From a virus, in IMG/VR virus record IMGVR_UViG_3300032087_001098, positions 1 to 23,293 of that record: DNA of 23,293 bases. The stretch is one strand, 5' to 3'. The position numbers and the translations under genes were made by a program. Each line of letters begins with the position of its first letter. Position 1 is the stretch's first letter. Under the pieces are notes generated by a model. That model ran no database searches. It saw only the letters and a program-made list of their open reading frames with translations, and had not been told where the DNA came from. Positions 13,513 to 20,238 of the stretch are shown in pieces.

Positions 13513-13628
13513 AAAAGAATAAAATAAAGAAAGTAAAAAAAGTAATTAAAGGATTGAGTAAAGCATCTAAAACTCATGCCAGCCAAGCAAAAACTTTAAA
13601 AAGTATAATCAAAAAGAAAAATGGCTAA
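13509..13628 (+). CDS. 39-residue lysine-rich peptide
   Basis: The ATG at 13509 overlaps the previous stop (ATGA), and the stop at 13626-13628 overlaps the start of the next gene at 13621. The peptide has 15 Lys in 39 residues (MKKNKIKKVKKVIKGLSKAS...) and the segment SKASKTHASQAKTLK. As I remember, this pattern recurs in short phage proteins next to the same neighbours. Coupling on both sides and the lack of spare bases argue that it is real, although a gene finder with a length cut-off would miss it. Nucleic-acid binding is likely from charge. Confidence 0.75.
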   Translation: MKKNKIKKVKKVIKGLSKASKTHASQAKTLKSIIKKKNG

Positions 13629-13902
13629 AACACCAGCATGGCAAAGAAAAGAAGGTAAAAGTAAATCTGGTGGATTGAATAAAAAAGGTGTTGCATCTTA
13701 CCGTGCAGCTAACCCTGGCTCCAAATTAAAAACTGCCGTAACAACAAAACCATCAAAATTAAAAAAAGGTTCTAAAGCAGCAAAAAGACGTAAATCATTT
13801 TGTGCAAGAATGGAAGGAATGAAGAAGAGAAGAACTAGTGCAAAGACAGCTAGAGATCCTAATTCTAGAATAAATAAATCTTTGCGTAAATGGAATTGTT
13901 AG
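13621..13902 (+). CDS. 93-residue basic protein with SFCARM ... LRKWNC motif
   Basis: The N-terminal pattern TPAWQRKEGKSKSGGLNKKG, the SFCARMEGMK motif near residue 60-69 and the terminal LRKWNC match a small family found in cyanophages, pelagiphage-like contigs and large DNA viruses (I believe DUF6321; not verified). The conserved Cys pair near 61 and at the end suggests a structural disulfide or metal site. It is the last of the five basic genes. Function is unknown. Confidence 0.85.
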   Translation: MAKTPAWQRKEGKSKSGGLNKKGVASYRAANPGSKLKTAVTTKPSKLKKGSKAAKRRKSFCARMEGMKKRRTSAKTARDPNSRINKSLRKWNC

Positions 13903-13917
13903 TATATAGACCAATTA

Positions 13918-14130
13918 ATGAGAGATGAAACAGCGATCTATGTAATCTTGAAAAAGATTAGAGCTCGCAAAGAGGAGTTGAAAGAAATCATAGCAGCTGG
14001 ATTACCTGGTTGGGATGAGTATAATAGAACCGTAGGCGAATATAAGGCCTATGCAATAATGGAACAGGAGATTCAGGGCCTGCAGAAAGACGAGGAATAT
14101 AATGACGGAGAAAGAACTACCAAAGCGTAG
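13918..14130 (+). CDS. 70-residue helical protein
   Basis: The protein (MRDETAIYVILKKIRARKEE...) reads as two long helices joined by 'AAGLPGWDEYNRTVGEYKAY', with heptad-like spacing typical of a small coiled-coil dimer. There is no clear ribosome site before 13918, and 15 bases separate it from the previous stop. It overlaps the chaperonin gene by 29 bases. The size and helical-hairpin form are common for small proteins in this position of marine phage cassettes. No function is recognised. Confidence 0.75.
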   Translation: MRDETAIYVILKKIRARKEELKEIIAAGLPGWDEYNRTVGEYKAYAIMEQEIQGLQKDEEYNDGERTTKA

Positions 14131-14605
14131 ATTTGCGCTTGAAGAAAAAGATTTGTCAGTAGAAGCTGATGAAAACAATAAAGTAGCTGAAGACAAAGAA
14201 AATAAATTTCTTAAAAAAATTCAAGAAGACGCTACTTCTAATATAGAACATTTACCAGACGAAAAAATTTTAGATAGGCTGCCTAATCCAACAGGTTGGC
14301 GTATGTTAGTATTACCTTACAAAGGACAAGGTAAAACTAAAGGTGGTGTAATATTGACAGATGAAACGATGCAAGAACGTGGATATACCACGGTAACAGG
14401 ATTGATTCTTAAAATGGGAACAGAATGTTATGATAATAAAGAAAGGTTTCCAAATGGACCTTGGTGTAAGAAAGGTGATTGGATTATATTCGGTCGTTAT
14501 GCTGGATCTAGGTTTGGGATAGAAGGTGGTGAAGTGAGAATACTTAACGATGACGAGATAATTGCTGTGGTAAAAGACCCAGAGGATATCTTGCAATTCA
14601 GATAA
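14102..14605 (+). CDS. GroES-like co-chaperonin
   Basis: From about residue 57 on, the 167-residue protein follows the Cpn10 fold: 'NPTGWRMLVLP', a mobile loop KTKGGVILTD (78-87) whose VIL tripeptide (83-85) corresponds to the GroEL-binding IVL of GroES, then 'VTGLILKMG', 'CKKGDWIIFGRYAG' and a closing 'GGEVRILNDDEIIAVV'. GroES itself is about 97 residues; the extra 55 at the N-terminus are charged and probably disordered. A phage GroES substitute (compare T4 gp31) lets the host GroEL fold the capsid protein. It sits just before scaffold and capsid genes, which fits. GAGGAA precedes the ATG. Confidence 0.9.
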   Translation: MTEKELPKRRFALEEKDLSVEADENNKVAEDKENKFLKKIQEDATSNIEHLPDEKILDRLPNPTGWRMLVLPYKGQGKTKGGVILTDETMQERGYTTVTGLILKMGTECYDNKERFPNGPWCKKGDWIIFGRYAGSRFGIEGGEVRILNDDEIIAVVKDPEDILQFR

Positions 14606-14617
14606 ACAGGAGGATAA

Positions 14618-15559
14618 ATGCCTGCAGACGCACAACCAAAAGTAGAATCACAAACTGAAGCTGATGCCAAGATCGTTGATTTACCATCAGACGGTCCATC
14701 AGTTGATGTAGAACTACCTGAGGAAAAACAGACTAAAGTAGAAACCCAACCACAAGGAGAAGTTGTAGTTGAGGAAAGTGCATCTCAAGGAGAGATGGAT
14801 GACTACGGCAAAAAAGTTCAATCTAGGATTGATAAACTAACTAAAAAACTAAGAGAGTCTGAACGAAGAGAACAAGCTGCAATAGAATTTGCTCAAGGAT
14901 TACAATCAGAGCAAGTTAAACTGCAACAAAAAACACGCCAGTTAGATACTGGGTATGTAAATGAATTTGCATCACGTGTTGAAGCACAGACAGCAGAAGC
15001 CAAAAAACAGCTAAAAGATGCAATGGATACTGGTGATATAGACGCACAAGTAGAAGCACAGCAAAAAATAGCACGTTTAGCAGTGGATGCTGATAGAGCA
15101 AAGAAAAGCTTGGATCAACGTGAAAGACTAAAAAAAGAAATGGAGGCACGTGGAGTTGATCCAAATCAACCTCAAATGCCTATACAACAACCTCAACAAG
15201 CTCCACAACCAGCAGCTCCACCTGACCCTAAAGCAGAAAGCTGGGCCGAAAAGAACGATTGGTTTGGAACTGATGAACCTATGACACTCACGTCTTTTTC
15301 AATTCACCGTAAATTAGTTGAAGAAGGATTTGACACGAAGTCAGATGAGTATTATAGTGAGATTGACAAAAGAATGAGGGAAACTTTTCCTCATAAATTT
15401 GAACAAGTTTCTACGCCGACGCAAACTGTTGCTCCTGCAACCAGAAGCACTCAGCCAGCCAGGCGCCAAGGTACTGTGAGACTCACACCATCACAAGTAG
15501 CCATAGCAAAAAAACTAGGTGTGCCACTAAGCGAATATGCGAAGTACGTGAAGGAGTAG
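14618..15559 (+). CDS. Capsid scaffolding protein
   Basis: The 313-residue protein shows the classic scaffold plan. An acidic disordered N-terminus (1-60) leads to a long coiled coil (about 62-175, with 'SRIDKLTKKLRESERREQAA'), then a Pro/Gln linker (about 176-205) and a middle segment. The basic C-terminal helix pair (TVRLTPSQVAIAKKLGVPLS...) is the part that contacts the coat protein in other phages. It directs procapsid assembly and is then lost. AGGAGG precedes the ATG. Position between GroES-like protein and capsid genes agrees. Confidence 0.9.
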   Translation: MPADAQPKVESQTEADAKIVDLPSDGPSVDVELPEEKQTKVETQPQGEVVVEESASQGEMDDYGKKVQSRIDKLTKKLRESERREQAAIEFAQGLQSEQVKLQQKTRQLDTGYVNEFASRVEAQTAEAKKQLKDAMDTGDIDAQVEAQQKIARLAVDADRAKKSLDQRERLKKEMEARGVDPNQPQMPIQQPQQAPQPAAPPDPKAESWAEKNDWFGTDEPMTLTSFSIHRKLVEEGFDTKSDEYYSEIDKRMRETFPHKFEQVSTPTQTVAPATRSTQPARRQGTVRLTPSQVAIAKKLGVPLSEYAKYVKE

Positions 15560-15563
15560 GCAT

Positions 15564-16034
15564 ATGAATACAAATACAAAAAATAAACTACCGTCACGCG
15601 AGTCTGAAACCCGAGTTAAAACCGAACGAAGGAAACAATGGGCTCCACCATCACAGTTAGATGCACCACCCGCACCTAACGGTTTTAAACACCGTTGGAT
15701 TAGGGCCGAAACGATAGGACAGATGGATTCAAAAAATGTATCCGCTAGAATGCGTGAAGGATGGGAGTTTGTCAGAGCTGACGAATACCCAGACACTGAA
15801 TGGCCACAAATGGAATCGGGTAGATACCAAGGTGTCATAGCTGTTGGAGGTTTGATGCTAGCAAGAATTCCTAATGAGATTGTTGAGCAGCGAAAAGAAT
15901 ATTTTGCACAAGTTGCGCAAGATAAAGATGACGCTGTTGCAAACGATCCTCTAAAGGACCAACACCCTAGCATGCCTGTACATAATGAAAGCAGGCGATC
16001 TCGCGTAACATTTGGTGGCGGTAAGAAAAACTAG
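15564..16034 (+). CDS. 156-residue virion-associated protein
   Basis: The protein has a basic disordered N-terminus (residues 1-35) and a core with 'NGFKHRWIRAETIGQMD', 'ARMREGWEFVRADEYP' and a hydrophobic 'YQGVIAVGGLMLARIPNEIV', and ends with a charged tail. The core pattern ('F-x-x-RWIR ... EGWE-x-V') recurs between scaffold and capsid genes of marine phages, as I remember, without a tested function. AAGGAG lies a few bases upstream. A minor head or capsid-assembly role is inferred from position. Confidence 0.8.
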   Translation: MNTNTKNKLPSRESETRVKTERRKQWAPPSQLDAPPAPNGFKHRWIRAETIGQMDSKNVSARMREGWEFVRADEYPDTEWPQMESGRYQGVIAVGGLMLARIPNEIVEQRKEYFAQVAQDKDDAVANDPLKDQHPSMPVHNESRRSRVTFGGGKKN

Positions 16035-16088
16035 TTTTTTCTCCCCATAAGTTACAAAATGACACATTCATGGTGAGTGTGTTGTAAC
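16026..16088 (+). promoter_or_regulatory. Palindrome and hairpin before the capsid genes
   Basis: AAAAACTAGTTTTT (16026-16039) is a perfect 14-bp palindrome ending in a T-run. Next, GTTACAA (16051-16057) pairs with TTGTAAC (16082-16088), with an inner ACAC/GTGT pairing. Together they could slow or process the transcript before the decoration and capsid genes; the weak A/T stem makes full termination doubtful. Confidence 0.4.
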
Positions 16089-16109
16089 AATTACTATGAG
16101 GATAAAATC

Positions 16110-16709
16110 ATGGCTAATATTGACGCGGCCTTTGGGTACAGACCTATTGGGAAAGTTGGTAGTGGCGTTCAAAACATGGGTACGACTATGTACACCATCG
16201 AAGACAATTACGGGACATCTATTTTTAAAGGTGACCACGTAATGCAGTCTGGTGGGTATGTAATTGCTGGAACAGCTTCCGGCGCTACGAACCTAGGTGT
16301 TTTTAACGGTTGCTTCTACATTGACCCAGTAAGTAAAAAACCTACATGGTCAAATTACTACAGTCAGACTAATGTAACCAGTGCTGGTTCCATATCTGGC
16401 TCAACTAATATAGACGCGTACATCTATGACGATCCGTACATGCTTTTCGAAGCTCAATGTGATGGCACTATTGCTAAAACTGATATTGGTAAAAATACTG
16501 ATTCAGTATTAACATCTGGTAGTACTGTAACTGGACAATCAAAAAATGAAATTGATGATAGTACAGAAGCAACTACTGCTGGTTTACAGGTAAAAATCAT
16601 TGGGATTACAAAAGATCCAGAAAACGACGATGCATCAAGCGCAAACGCTAACTGGCACATTATGTTTAATGAGCACGTTAAGTTGGGCACAGGCATCACT
16701 GGAACATAA
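16110..16709 (+). CDS. Probable head decoration/stabilising protein
   Basis: The 199-residue protein begins MANIDAAFGYRPIGKVGSGV and is beta-rich, with 'YTIEDNYGTSIFKGDHVMQS' and 'GYVIAG' strands and a C-terminal 'GLQVKIIGIT'. Proteins with this 'AFGxRP ... IFxGDxV' beginning lie directly before the capsid gene in many marine phages and are regarded as decoration or cement proteins. I use the ATG at 16110 because GAGGA lies six bases ahead. An upstream GTG at 16077 in the same frame overlaps the hairpin and adds a Cys/Tyr-rich extension without support. Decoration role is inference from position and fold-like pattern. Confidence 0.8.
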   Translation: MANIDAAFGYRPIGKVGSGVQNMGTTMYTIEDNYGTSIFKGDHVMQSGGYVIAGTASGATNLGVFNGCFYIDPVSKKPTWSNYYSQTNVTSAGSISGSTNIDAYIYDDPYMLFEAQCDGTIAKTDIGKNTDSVLTSGSTVTGQSKNEIDDSTEATTAGLQVKIIGITKDPENDDASSANANWHIMFNEHVKLGTGITGT

Positions 16710-16728
16710 TAGCTAGAGGAGAGATATA

Positions 16729-17634
16729 ATGGCAATTTCAAGAATGCAATTGGTCAAAGAACTCGAACCTGGCTTAAATGCCTTGTTCGGATTAGAATAC
16801 GACCGATACGAAAACCAGCACACAGAAATTTTCGATGAAGAAAGTTCTGATCGTGCATTTGAAGAAGAAGTAATGCTAGGTGGGTTTGGCAATGCAGAGG
16901 TAAAACCAGAAGGTTCTGGTGTTGTTTATGAAGCAGCACAAGAAACTTTCACTGCACGCTATACACACGAAACCATTGCTTTGGCTTTCTCATTAACTGA
17001 AGAAGCCGTAGAGGATAACCTTTACGACAAAATCAGCACTAGATATACAAAAGCATTGGCACGTTCAATGGCTAACACTAAACAGATTAAAGCTGCTAAC
17101 GTTCTTAACAGAGCGTTCAACAGTTCTTTTCTTGGTGGCGATGATAAGGAGCTTTGTGCTACTGATCACCCTACACTTAGTGGAGACCAAAAGAACGAGC
17201 TGTCAACTTCAGCTGACTTAAACGAAACTTCGCTTGAGCAGATGTTAATTGATATTGCTGGTATGAAGGATGAAAGAGGAATGAAAATTGCTCTTCAAGG
17301 AGTAAAAATGATTATTCCTGTAAACCTTCAATTTACTGCTGAAAGGTTAATGAAATCTGCAGGTAGAGTAGGAACAGCTGATAATGACTTAAACGCAATT
17401 AGAAACATGGGAATGGTACCACAAGGATATGTGGTAAACAACTTCCTAACTGATACTGATGCGTTTTTCATTAAAACAGATGCACCTAATGGACTAAAAA
17501 TGTTCACTAGGTCTCCTATTAGAACTGCGATGGAAGGTGACTTCGACACTGGTAATGTTAGATACAAAGCTAGAGAGAGATACTCGTTTGGGTTCTCTGA
17601 CTGGAGAGGTATCTTTGGTTCACCAGGAGCGTAA
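16729..17634 (+). CDS. Major capsid protein
   Basis: The 301-residue protein shows features of HK97-fold coat proteins: an acidic N-arm, an 'ETFTARYTHETIALAFSLTE' strand region, a spine helix ('KISTRYTKALARSMANTKQI') and a middle beta region. The end is conserved-looking ('FTRSPIRTAMEGDFDTGNVR' and 'RERYSFGFSDWRGIFGSPGA'). In related phages the 'MVPQGYVVNNFLTD' and 'FGFSDWR' patterns belong to coat proteins. It follows scaffold and decoration genes, has a strong GAGGAG ribosome site, and is followed by a GC hairpin, as often seen after the most highly expressed late gene. I see no cleavage signal; fold is inferred. Confidence 0.9.
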   Translation: MAISRMQLVKELEPGLNALFGLEYDRYENQHTEIFDEESSDRAFEEEVMLGGFGNAEVKPEGSGVVYEAAQETFTARYTHETIALAFSLTEEAVEDNLYDKISTRYTKALARSMANTKQIKAANVLNRAFNSSFLGGDDKELCATDHPTLSGDQKNELSTSADLNETSLEQMLIDIAGMKDERGMKIALQGVKMIIPVNLQFTAERLMKSAGRVGTADNDLNAIRNMGMVPQGYVVNNFLTDTDAFFIKTDAPNGLKMFTRSPIRTAMEGDFDTGNVRYKARERYSFGFSDWRGIFGSPGA

Positions 17635-17640
17635 ATCTTT

Positions 17641-17667
17641 TAGTGGGGCGCATTATGTGCCCCACTA
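17641..17667 (+). terminator. GC-rich hairpin after the capsid gene
   Basis: TAGTGGGGC (17641-17649) pairs perfectly with GCCCCACTA (17659-17667) around a 9-base loop, seven bases after the stop. No T-run follows, so it may act as a partial terminator, an mRNA end-stabiliser or a processing site. The same GTGGGGC stem returns at 18660-18677. Confidence 0.55.
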
Positions 17668-17754
17668 TACCTAGTATAATTAGTTATACAGACTGGCTAG
17701 GCAGACGATATAGAGACTGTATGACGATTGGTCTATATGACCGAGGAGAATATT

Positions 17755-18648
17755 ATGGCTAATACTAGCTTTGTGGGTCCGGTAAGATCCAAAAATAACT
17801 ATAAATTATATAGCACTACAGCTTCAACGGGAGTTGAGCACGATAGAACTATAAGTGATCCAGCAATGGACGCTAGAAGATTTTATTTAGAAGAATGGTT
17901 TTTACAAAGACCAGGTCTAAATGCAAATATTGACCAAGCATCAACAGTTGAAGTTCAAAGAGCTTTGAATAGAAACTGGGAAGCACTTGGAACTAATATG
18001 ACAACTGCATTATGTACATTTGCTACAACTTCCGCAGGAATTTTAGCAACAACAGCAGGAGCAGACCAAGACCAAGCAATTATTACACCTCACTTAGATA
18101 CTGCCGCAACAGCGTGGGCAGGATGCTTATGGGGAACAGAAAATTCAGTTCATTTTGAAACATCAATTATGTTACCTGCACTTGATAACCAAAAGGTTTG
18201 GGCAGGATTAAAATTAACTAATGATCAATTAATTGCAACTGACGATGATCAAGCATACTTTAAGTATCAAACTGATGCTACTAACTCAGAAGCATTTACT
18301 GATTTCTCTGTTTGGCACTTTGTTCACAGTATTGGTGGCACTGATTATATCACTGCGTTACCAGTAACTGTTGCAGCAAATACACCGTATCATTTAAAAA
18401 TTGAAATAGATAGCGACAGAAAAGCTACTATCTTTATAAATGGTGTACAGTACAATGTTGCTAATACAGCAGGATCAACTGGTGGTACAACTGCTACAGC
18501 AGTACAACCAGGAGTTCAAGTTACTAAAACTGCAGCTTTAACTGATGATGTGGATTTCATTCCATATGTTGGTATTGAAGCTGGTGCGGCTGCTGCAGAA
18601 GCAGTAAACGTACATCATGTTTGCATGAGCAGAAACGTATACGAATAA
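17755..18648 (+). CDS. Virion protein with a lectin/LamG-like beta-sandwich part
   Basis: The 297-residue protein has an N-terminal part of about 70 residues that may tie it to the capsid. A beta-rich C-terminal part follows (about 125-297). There, 'VHFETSIMLP' and later 'YHLKIEIDSDRKATIFINGV' give the pattern of concanavalin-A-like (LamG) sandwiches, as found in surface-displayed phage head and fibre proteins that bind sugars. The ATG at 17755 has GAGGAGA (17743-17749) in front; an in-frame ATG at 17728 has none. The gene is bracketed by two like-stemmed hairpins, so its message may be kept at a separate level. Sugar binding is inference. Confidence 0.75.
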   Translation: MANTSFVGPVRSKNNYKLYSTTASTGVEHDRTISDPAMDARRFYLEEWFLQRPGLNANIDQASTVEVQRALNRNWEALGTNMTTALCTFATTSAGILATTAGADQDQAIITPHLDTAATAWAGCLWGTENSVHFETSIMLPALDNQKVWAGLKLTNDQLIATDDDQAYFKYQTDATNSEAFTDFSVWHFVHSIGGTDYITALPVTVAANTPYHLKIEIDSDRKATIFINGVQYNVANTAGSTGGTTATAVQPGVQVTKTAALTDDVDFIPYVGIEAGAAAAEAVNVHHVCMSRNVYE

Positions 18649-18659
18649 TAAATAAACAA

Positions 18660-18677
18660 GTGGGGCTTCGGCCCCAC
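18660..18677 (+). terminator. GTGGGGC-TTCG-GCCCCAC hairpin
   Basis: A perfect 7-bp GC stem (GTGGGGC at 18660-18666, GCCCCAC at 18671-18677) is closed by a stable TTCG tetraloop, 11 bases after the stop at 18648. The sequence after it (AGTTCTTAATTAA) is T- and A-rich but has no clean T-run, so termination may be partial. A ribosome site (AGGAGG) follows for the next gene. Confidence 0.6.
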
Positions 18678-18699
18678 AGTTCTTAATTAAGGAGGGAAC

Positions 18700-19119
18700 A
18701 TGGCAGATACAGTAACAGGACCAACTATCCTACAACAAAACGATAAACGTGTTGTAATTAAAATAGTTAATCAATCAGACGGCACAGGAAGCACAACAGT
18801 TTTTGGCGATGTCTCAGAACTCGACGCTAGAGGAGACGGAACTGCTGTAGCTCATTTAGGATTACTTAGAGTTTGGTATTCTTGTCAAGGCGGAGACGGA
18901 GGAGACTCTTATGCACGTTTAGATGAAGAAGATTCGGATGGAGATATTCCTATTATTGGTTTAACAGGAGCAGGCTATTGGGATTTTAGAGAGTTTGGAG
19001 GCATACCAGCAGACAAATCATCTAACAGTAACCAAAGTGATGTTAACTTTGTTGTACCAGGAGCAGCTGACTCTGGTAACATGTATACAGTTATAGCTGA
19101 ATTTCAAAAAATTTATTAG
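18700..19119 (+). CDS. 139-residue virion protein
   Basis: The protein begins MADTVTGPTILQQNDKRVVI, a beta-strand start, and continues with a Gly/Asp-rich middle ('CQGGDGGDSYARLDEEDSDG', an acidic patch that might bind divalent ions) and a beta-rich end ('MYTVIAEFQKIY'). AAGGAGGG precedes the ATG. The sequence type (small, beta-rich, after the capsid genes) fits a decoration, neck or tail-tube-tip protein. I recall the same kind of protein at this place in other marine phages but know no tested function. Confidence 0.8.
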   Translation: MADTVTGPTILQQNDKRVVIKIVNQSDGTGSTTVFGDVSELDARGDGTAVAHLGLLRVWYSCQGGDGGDSYARLDEEDSDGDIPIIGLTGAGYWDFREFGGIPADKSSNSNQSDVNFVVPGAADSGNMYTVIAEFQKIY

Positions 19120-19127
19120 GGGTTTAA

Positions 19128-19877
19128 ATGGCTTATTCAGGCACACAAACCTTTAATCTTTCGATTGAGGAAATAATAGAAGAGGCATACGAAAGATGTC
19201 AATTAGAAACTCGTAGTGGTTATGATTTAAAAACTGCTAGACGATCTATGAATTTGATGTTAGCAGAGTGGGCAAATCGTGGTTTAAATTTATGGACCAT
19301 AACGTATGGCACACAAACATTAACTGCTGGCACAAACTTTTATGCAATTGATCAAAATGTTGTAGATATAATAGATGCTGTTGTAACAACTACAACTGGC
19401 GCAACTTCTAATTTAGAGGGCGATAGTAGCACTACAGATGTTACTATGAATAGAATATCTAGAACTGAATTTATAAATTTAAGTAAAAAAGAAAATTCAT
19501 CAACAGGTGACGCAAGACCAACACAATTTGCTTTGGTTCCTGGCACAGTCACAACTGGTGGATCAACTACTAGTGGTAGACCAGCAAACGACATGACTTT
19601 GTTTTTGTATCCTAGCCCAGATAAAGCATATATATTTAAATATTTTTATCTTGCTAGAATAGCAGATGCAGGGGATTACACAAATAACGCTGATGTACCT
19701 TTCTATTTTCTTCCTTGTTTAACTGCAGGATTAGCTTATTATATAAGTTTAAAAAGAGCACCAATGTTAAGTGCAAATTTAAAAGCGGTGTATGATGAAG
19801 AATTTAAACGTGCTAGCGAAAATGATAGAGAAAGAGTTTCTTTTAGAATTGAACCGGCACGGGCGTACACACCATAG
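19128..19877 (+). CDS. P22 gp4-like tail accessory/head completion protein
   Basis: The 249-residue protein begins with the helical signature of this adaptor family: 'SIEEIIEEAYERCQLETRSG' then 'LKTARRSMNLMLAEWANRGL' and 'LWTITYGTQTLTAG', the same plan as P22 gp4 ('A-x-x-x-(C/L)G ... LNxML-x-x-W-x-x-x-GLxLW'). In P22, gp4 seals the portal and forms the first ring of the short tail. The second half is beta-rich with a helical end ('SANLKAVYDEEFKRASENDR'). It is in the correct place in the neck cluster. The call is from the pattern of residues only. Confidence 0.75.
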   Translation: MAYSGTQTFNLSIEEIIEEAYERCQLETRSGYDLKTARRSMNLMLAEWANRGLNLWTITYGTQTLTAGTNFYAIDQNVVDIIDAVVTTTTGATSNLEGDSSTTDVTMNRISRTEFINLSKKENSSTGDARPTQFALVPGTVTTGGSTTSGRPANDMTLFLYPSPDKAYIFKYFYLARIADAGDYTNNADVPFYFLPCLTAGLAYYISLKRAPMLSANLKAVYDEEFKRASENDRERVSFRIEPARAYTP

Positions 19878-19885
19878 GAGGTAAT

Positions 19886-19996
19886 ATGCCAATATGTAAA
19901 CATTGTGACCATGAATGTCATTGTAGTAACGGCGGCTCATGCTGCGGTGGACAATGTAAATGTGGGAACTGCGAATGTCAAAAGGAGGACAAATGA
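19886..19996 (+). CDS. 36-residue metallothionein-like peptide
   Basis: The peptide MPICKHCDHECHCSNGGSCC, then GGQCKCGNCECQKEDK, has ten Cys (4, 7, 11, 13, 19, 20, 24, 26, 29, 31) and three His (6, 9, 12) in 36 residues, with CxxC, CxC and CC steps and no aromatic residue. This is the composition of metallothioneins, which bind clusters of Zn, Cd or Cu through thiolates; ten Cys plus His could hold three or four metal ions. A perfect AGGAGG stands a few bases before the ATG. The stop overlaps the next start (ATGA), and AAAGGAGG near its end serves the next gene, so it is well set in the operon. Metal binding and its purpose (metal supply, detoxification, redox control or a virion part) are inference. 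Confidence 0.85.
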   Translation: MPICKHCDHECHCSNGGSCCGGQCKCGNCECQKEDK

Positions 19997-20235
19997 GCAA
20001 TAAAAACTGGAACAGTCAAACTGCTAACCCTATGGGTGGTGATAAAACTGGAATAAAATTTGGTAGAGGTCAAATAAATATTCCTGCCCCTGTAGAAGCT
20101 GCTGCTATAACTACAAAAGGTATTGCACCAGCAAAAGGTAAAGCACAAGATATTACTGTAGAAAAAGGAAAAGTATCTGGTACCATGCAAAGCATGGGCG
20201 CTGCTAAAAAAGGCGGCAGTTATACTTGGAGTTAA
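19993..20235 (+). CDS. 80-residue protein, unknown function
   Basis: The start at 19993 has AAAGGAGG five to twelve bases ahead and overlaps the preceding stop; an in-frame start at 19960 lies inside the metallothionein-like gene and has no support. The protein (MSNKNWNSQTANPMGGDKTG...) is Lys/Gly/Ala-rich, with no hydrophobic helix. It reads like a disordered linker with two beta-type segments ('INIPAPVEAAAITTKG', 'AQDITVEKGKVSG') and ends KKGGSYTWS. Tail or neck context; function not recognised. Confidence 0.75.
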   Translation: MSNKNWNSQTANPMGGDKTGIKFGRGQINIPAPVEAAAITTKGIAPAKGKAQDITVEKGKVSGTMQSMGAAKKGGSYTWS

Positions 20236-20238
20236 TTA

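Noticed and set aside
16077-16109. GTG start for the decoration-like protein
   Set aside because: The extension overlaps the hairpin and has no ribosome site; GAGGA serves the ATG at 16110.
17668-17754. tRNA or structured RNA gene in the gap after the capsid gene
   Set aside because: Short inverted pieces (ATATAGA/TCTATAT, GGTC/GACC) exist, but there is no cloverleaf, T-loop or acceptor pattern.
19960-19992. Upstream start for the 80-residue protein
   Set aside because: It lies inside the metallothionein-like gene without a ribosome site, whereas 19993 has AAAGGAGG.
19886-19996. Zinc-ribbon or zinc-finger reading of the Cys-rich peptide
   Set aside because: A ribbon needs two CxxC knuckles with a beta-rich spacer; here Cys are spread through the chain with CxC and CC steps and no aromatic or hydrophobic core.
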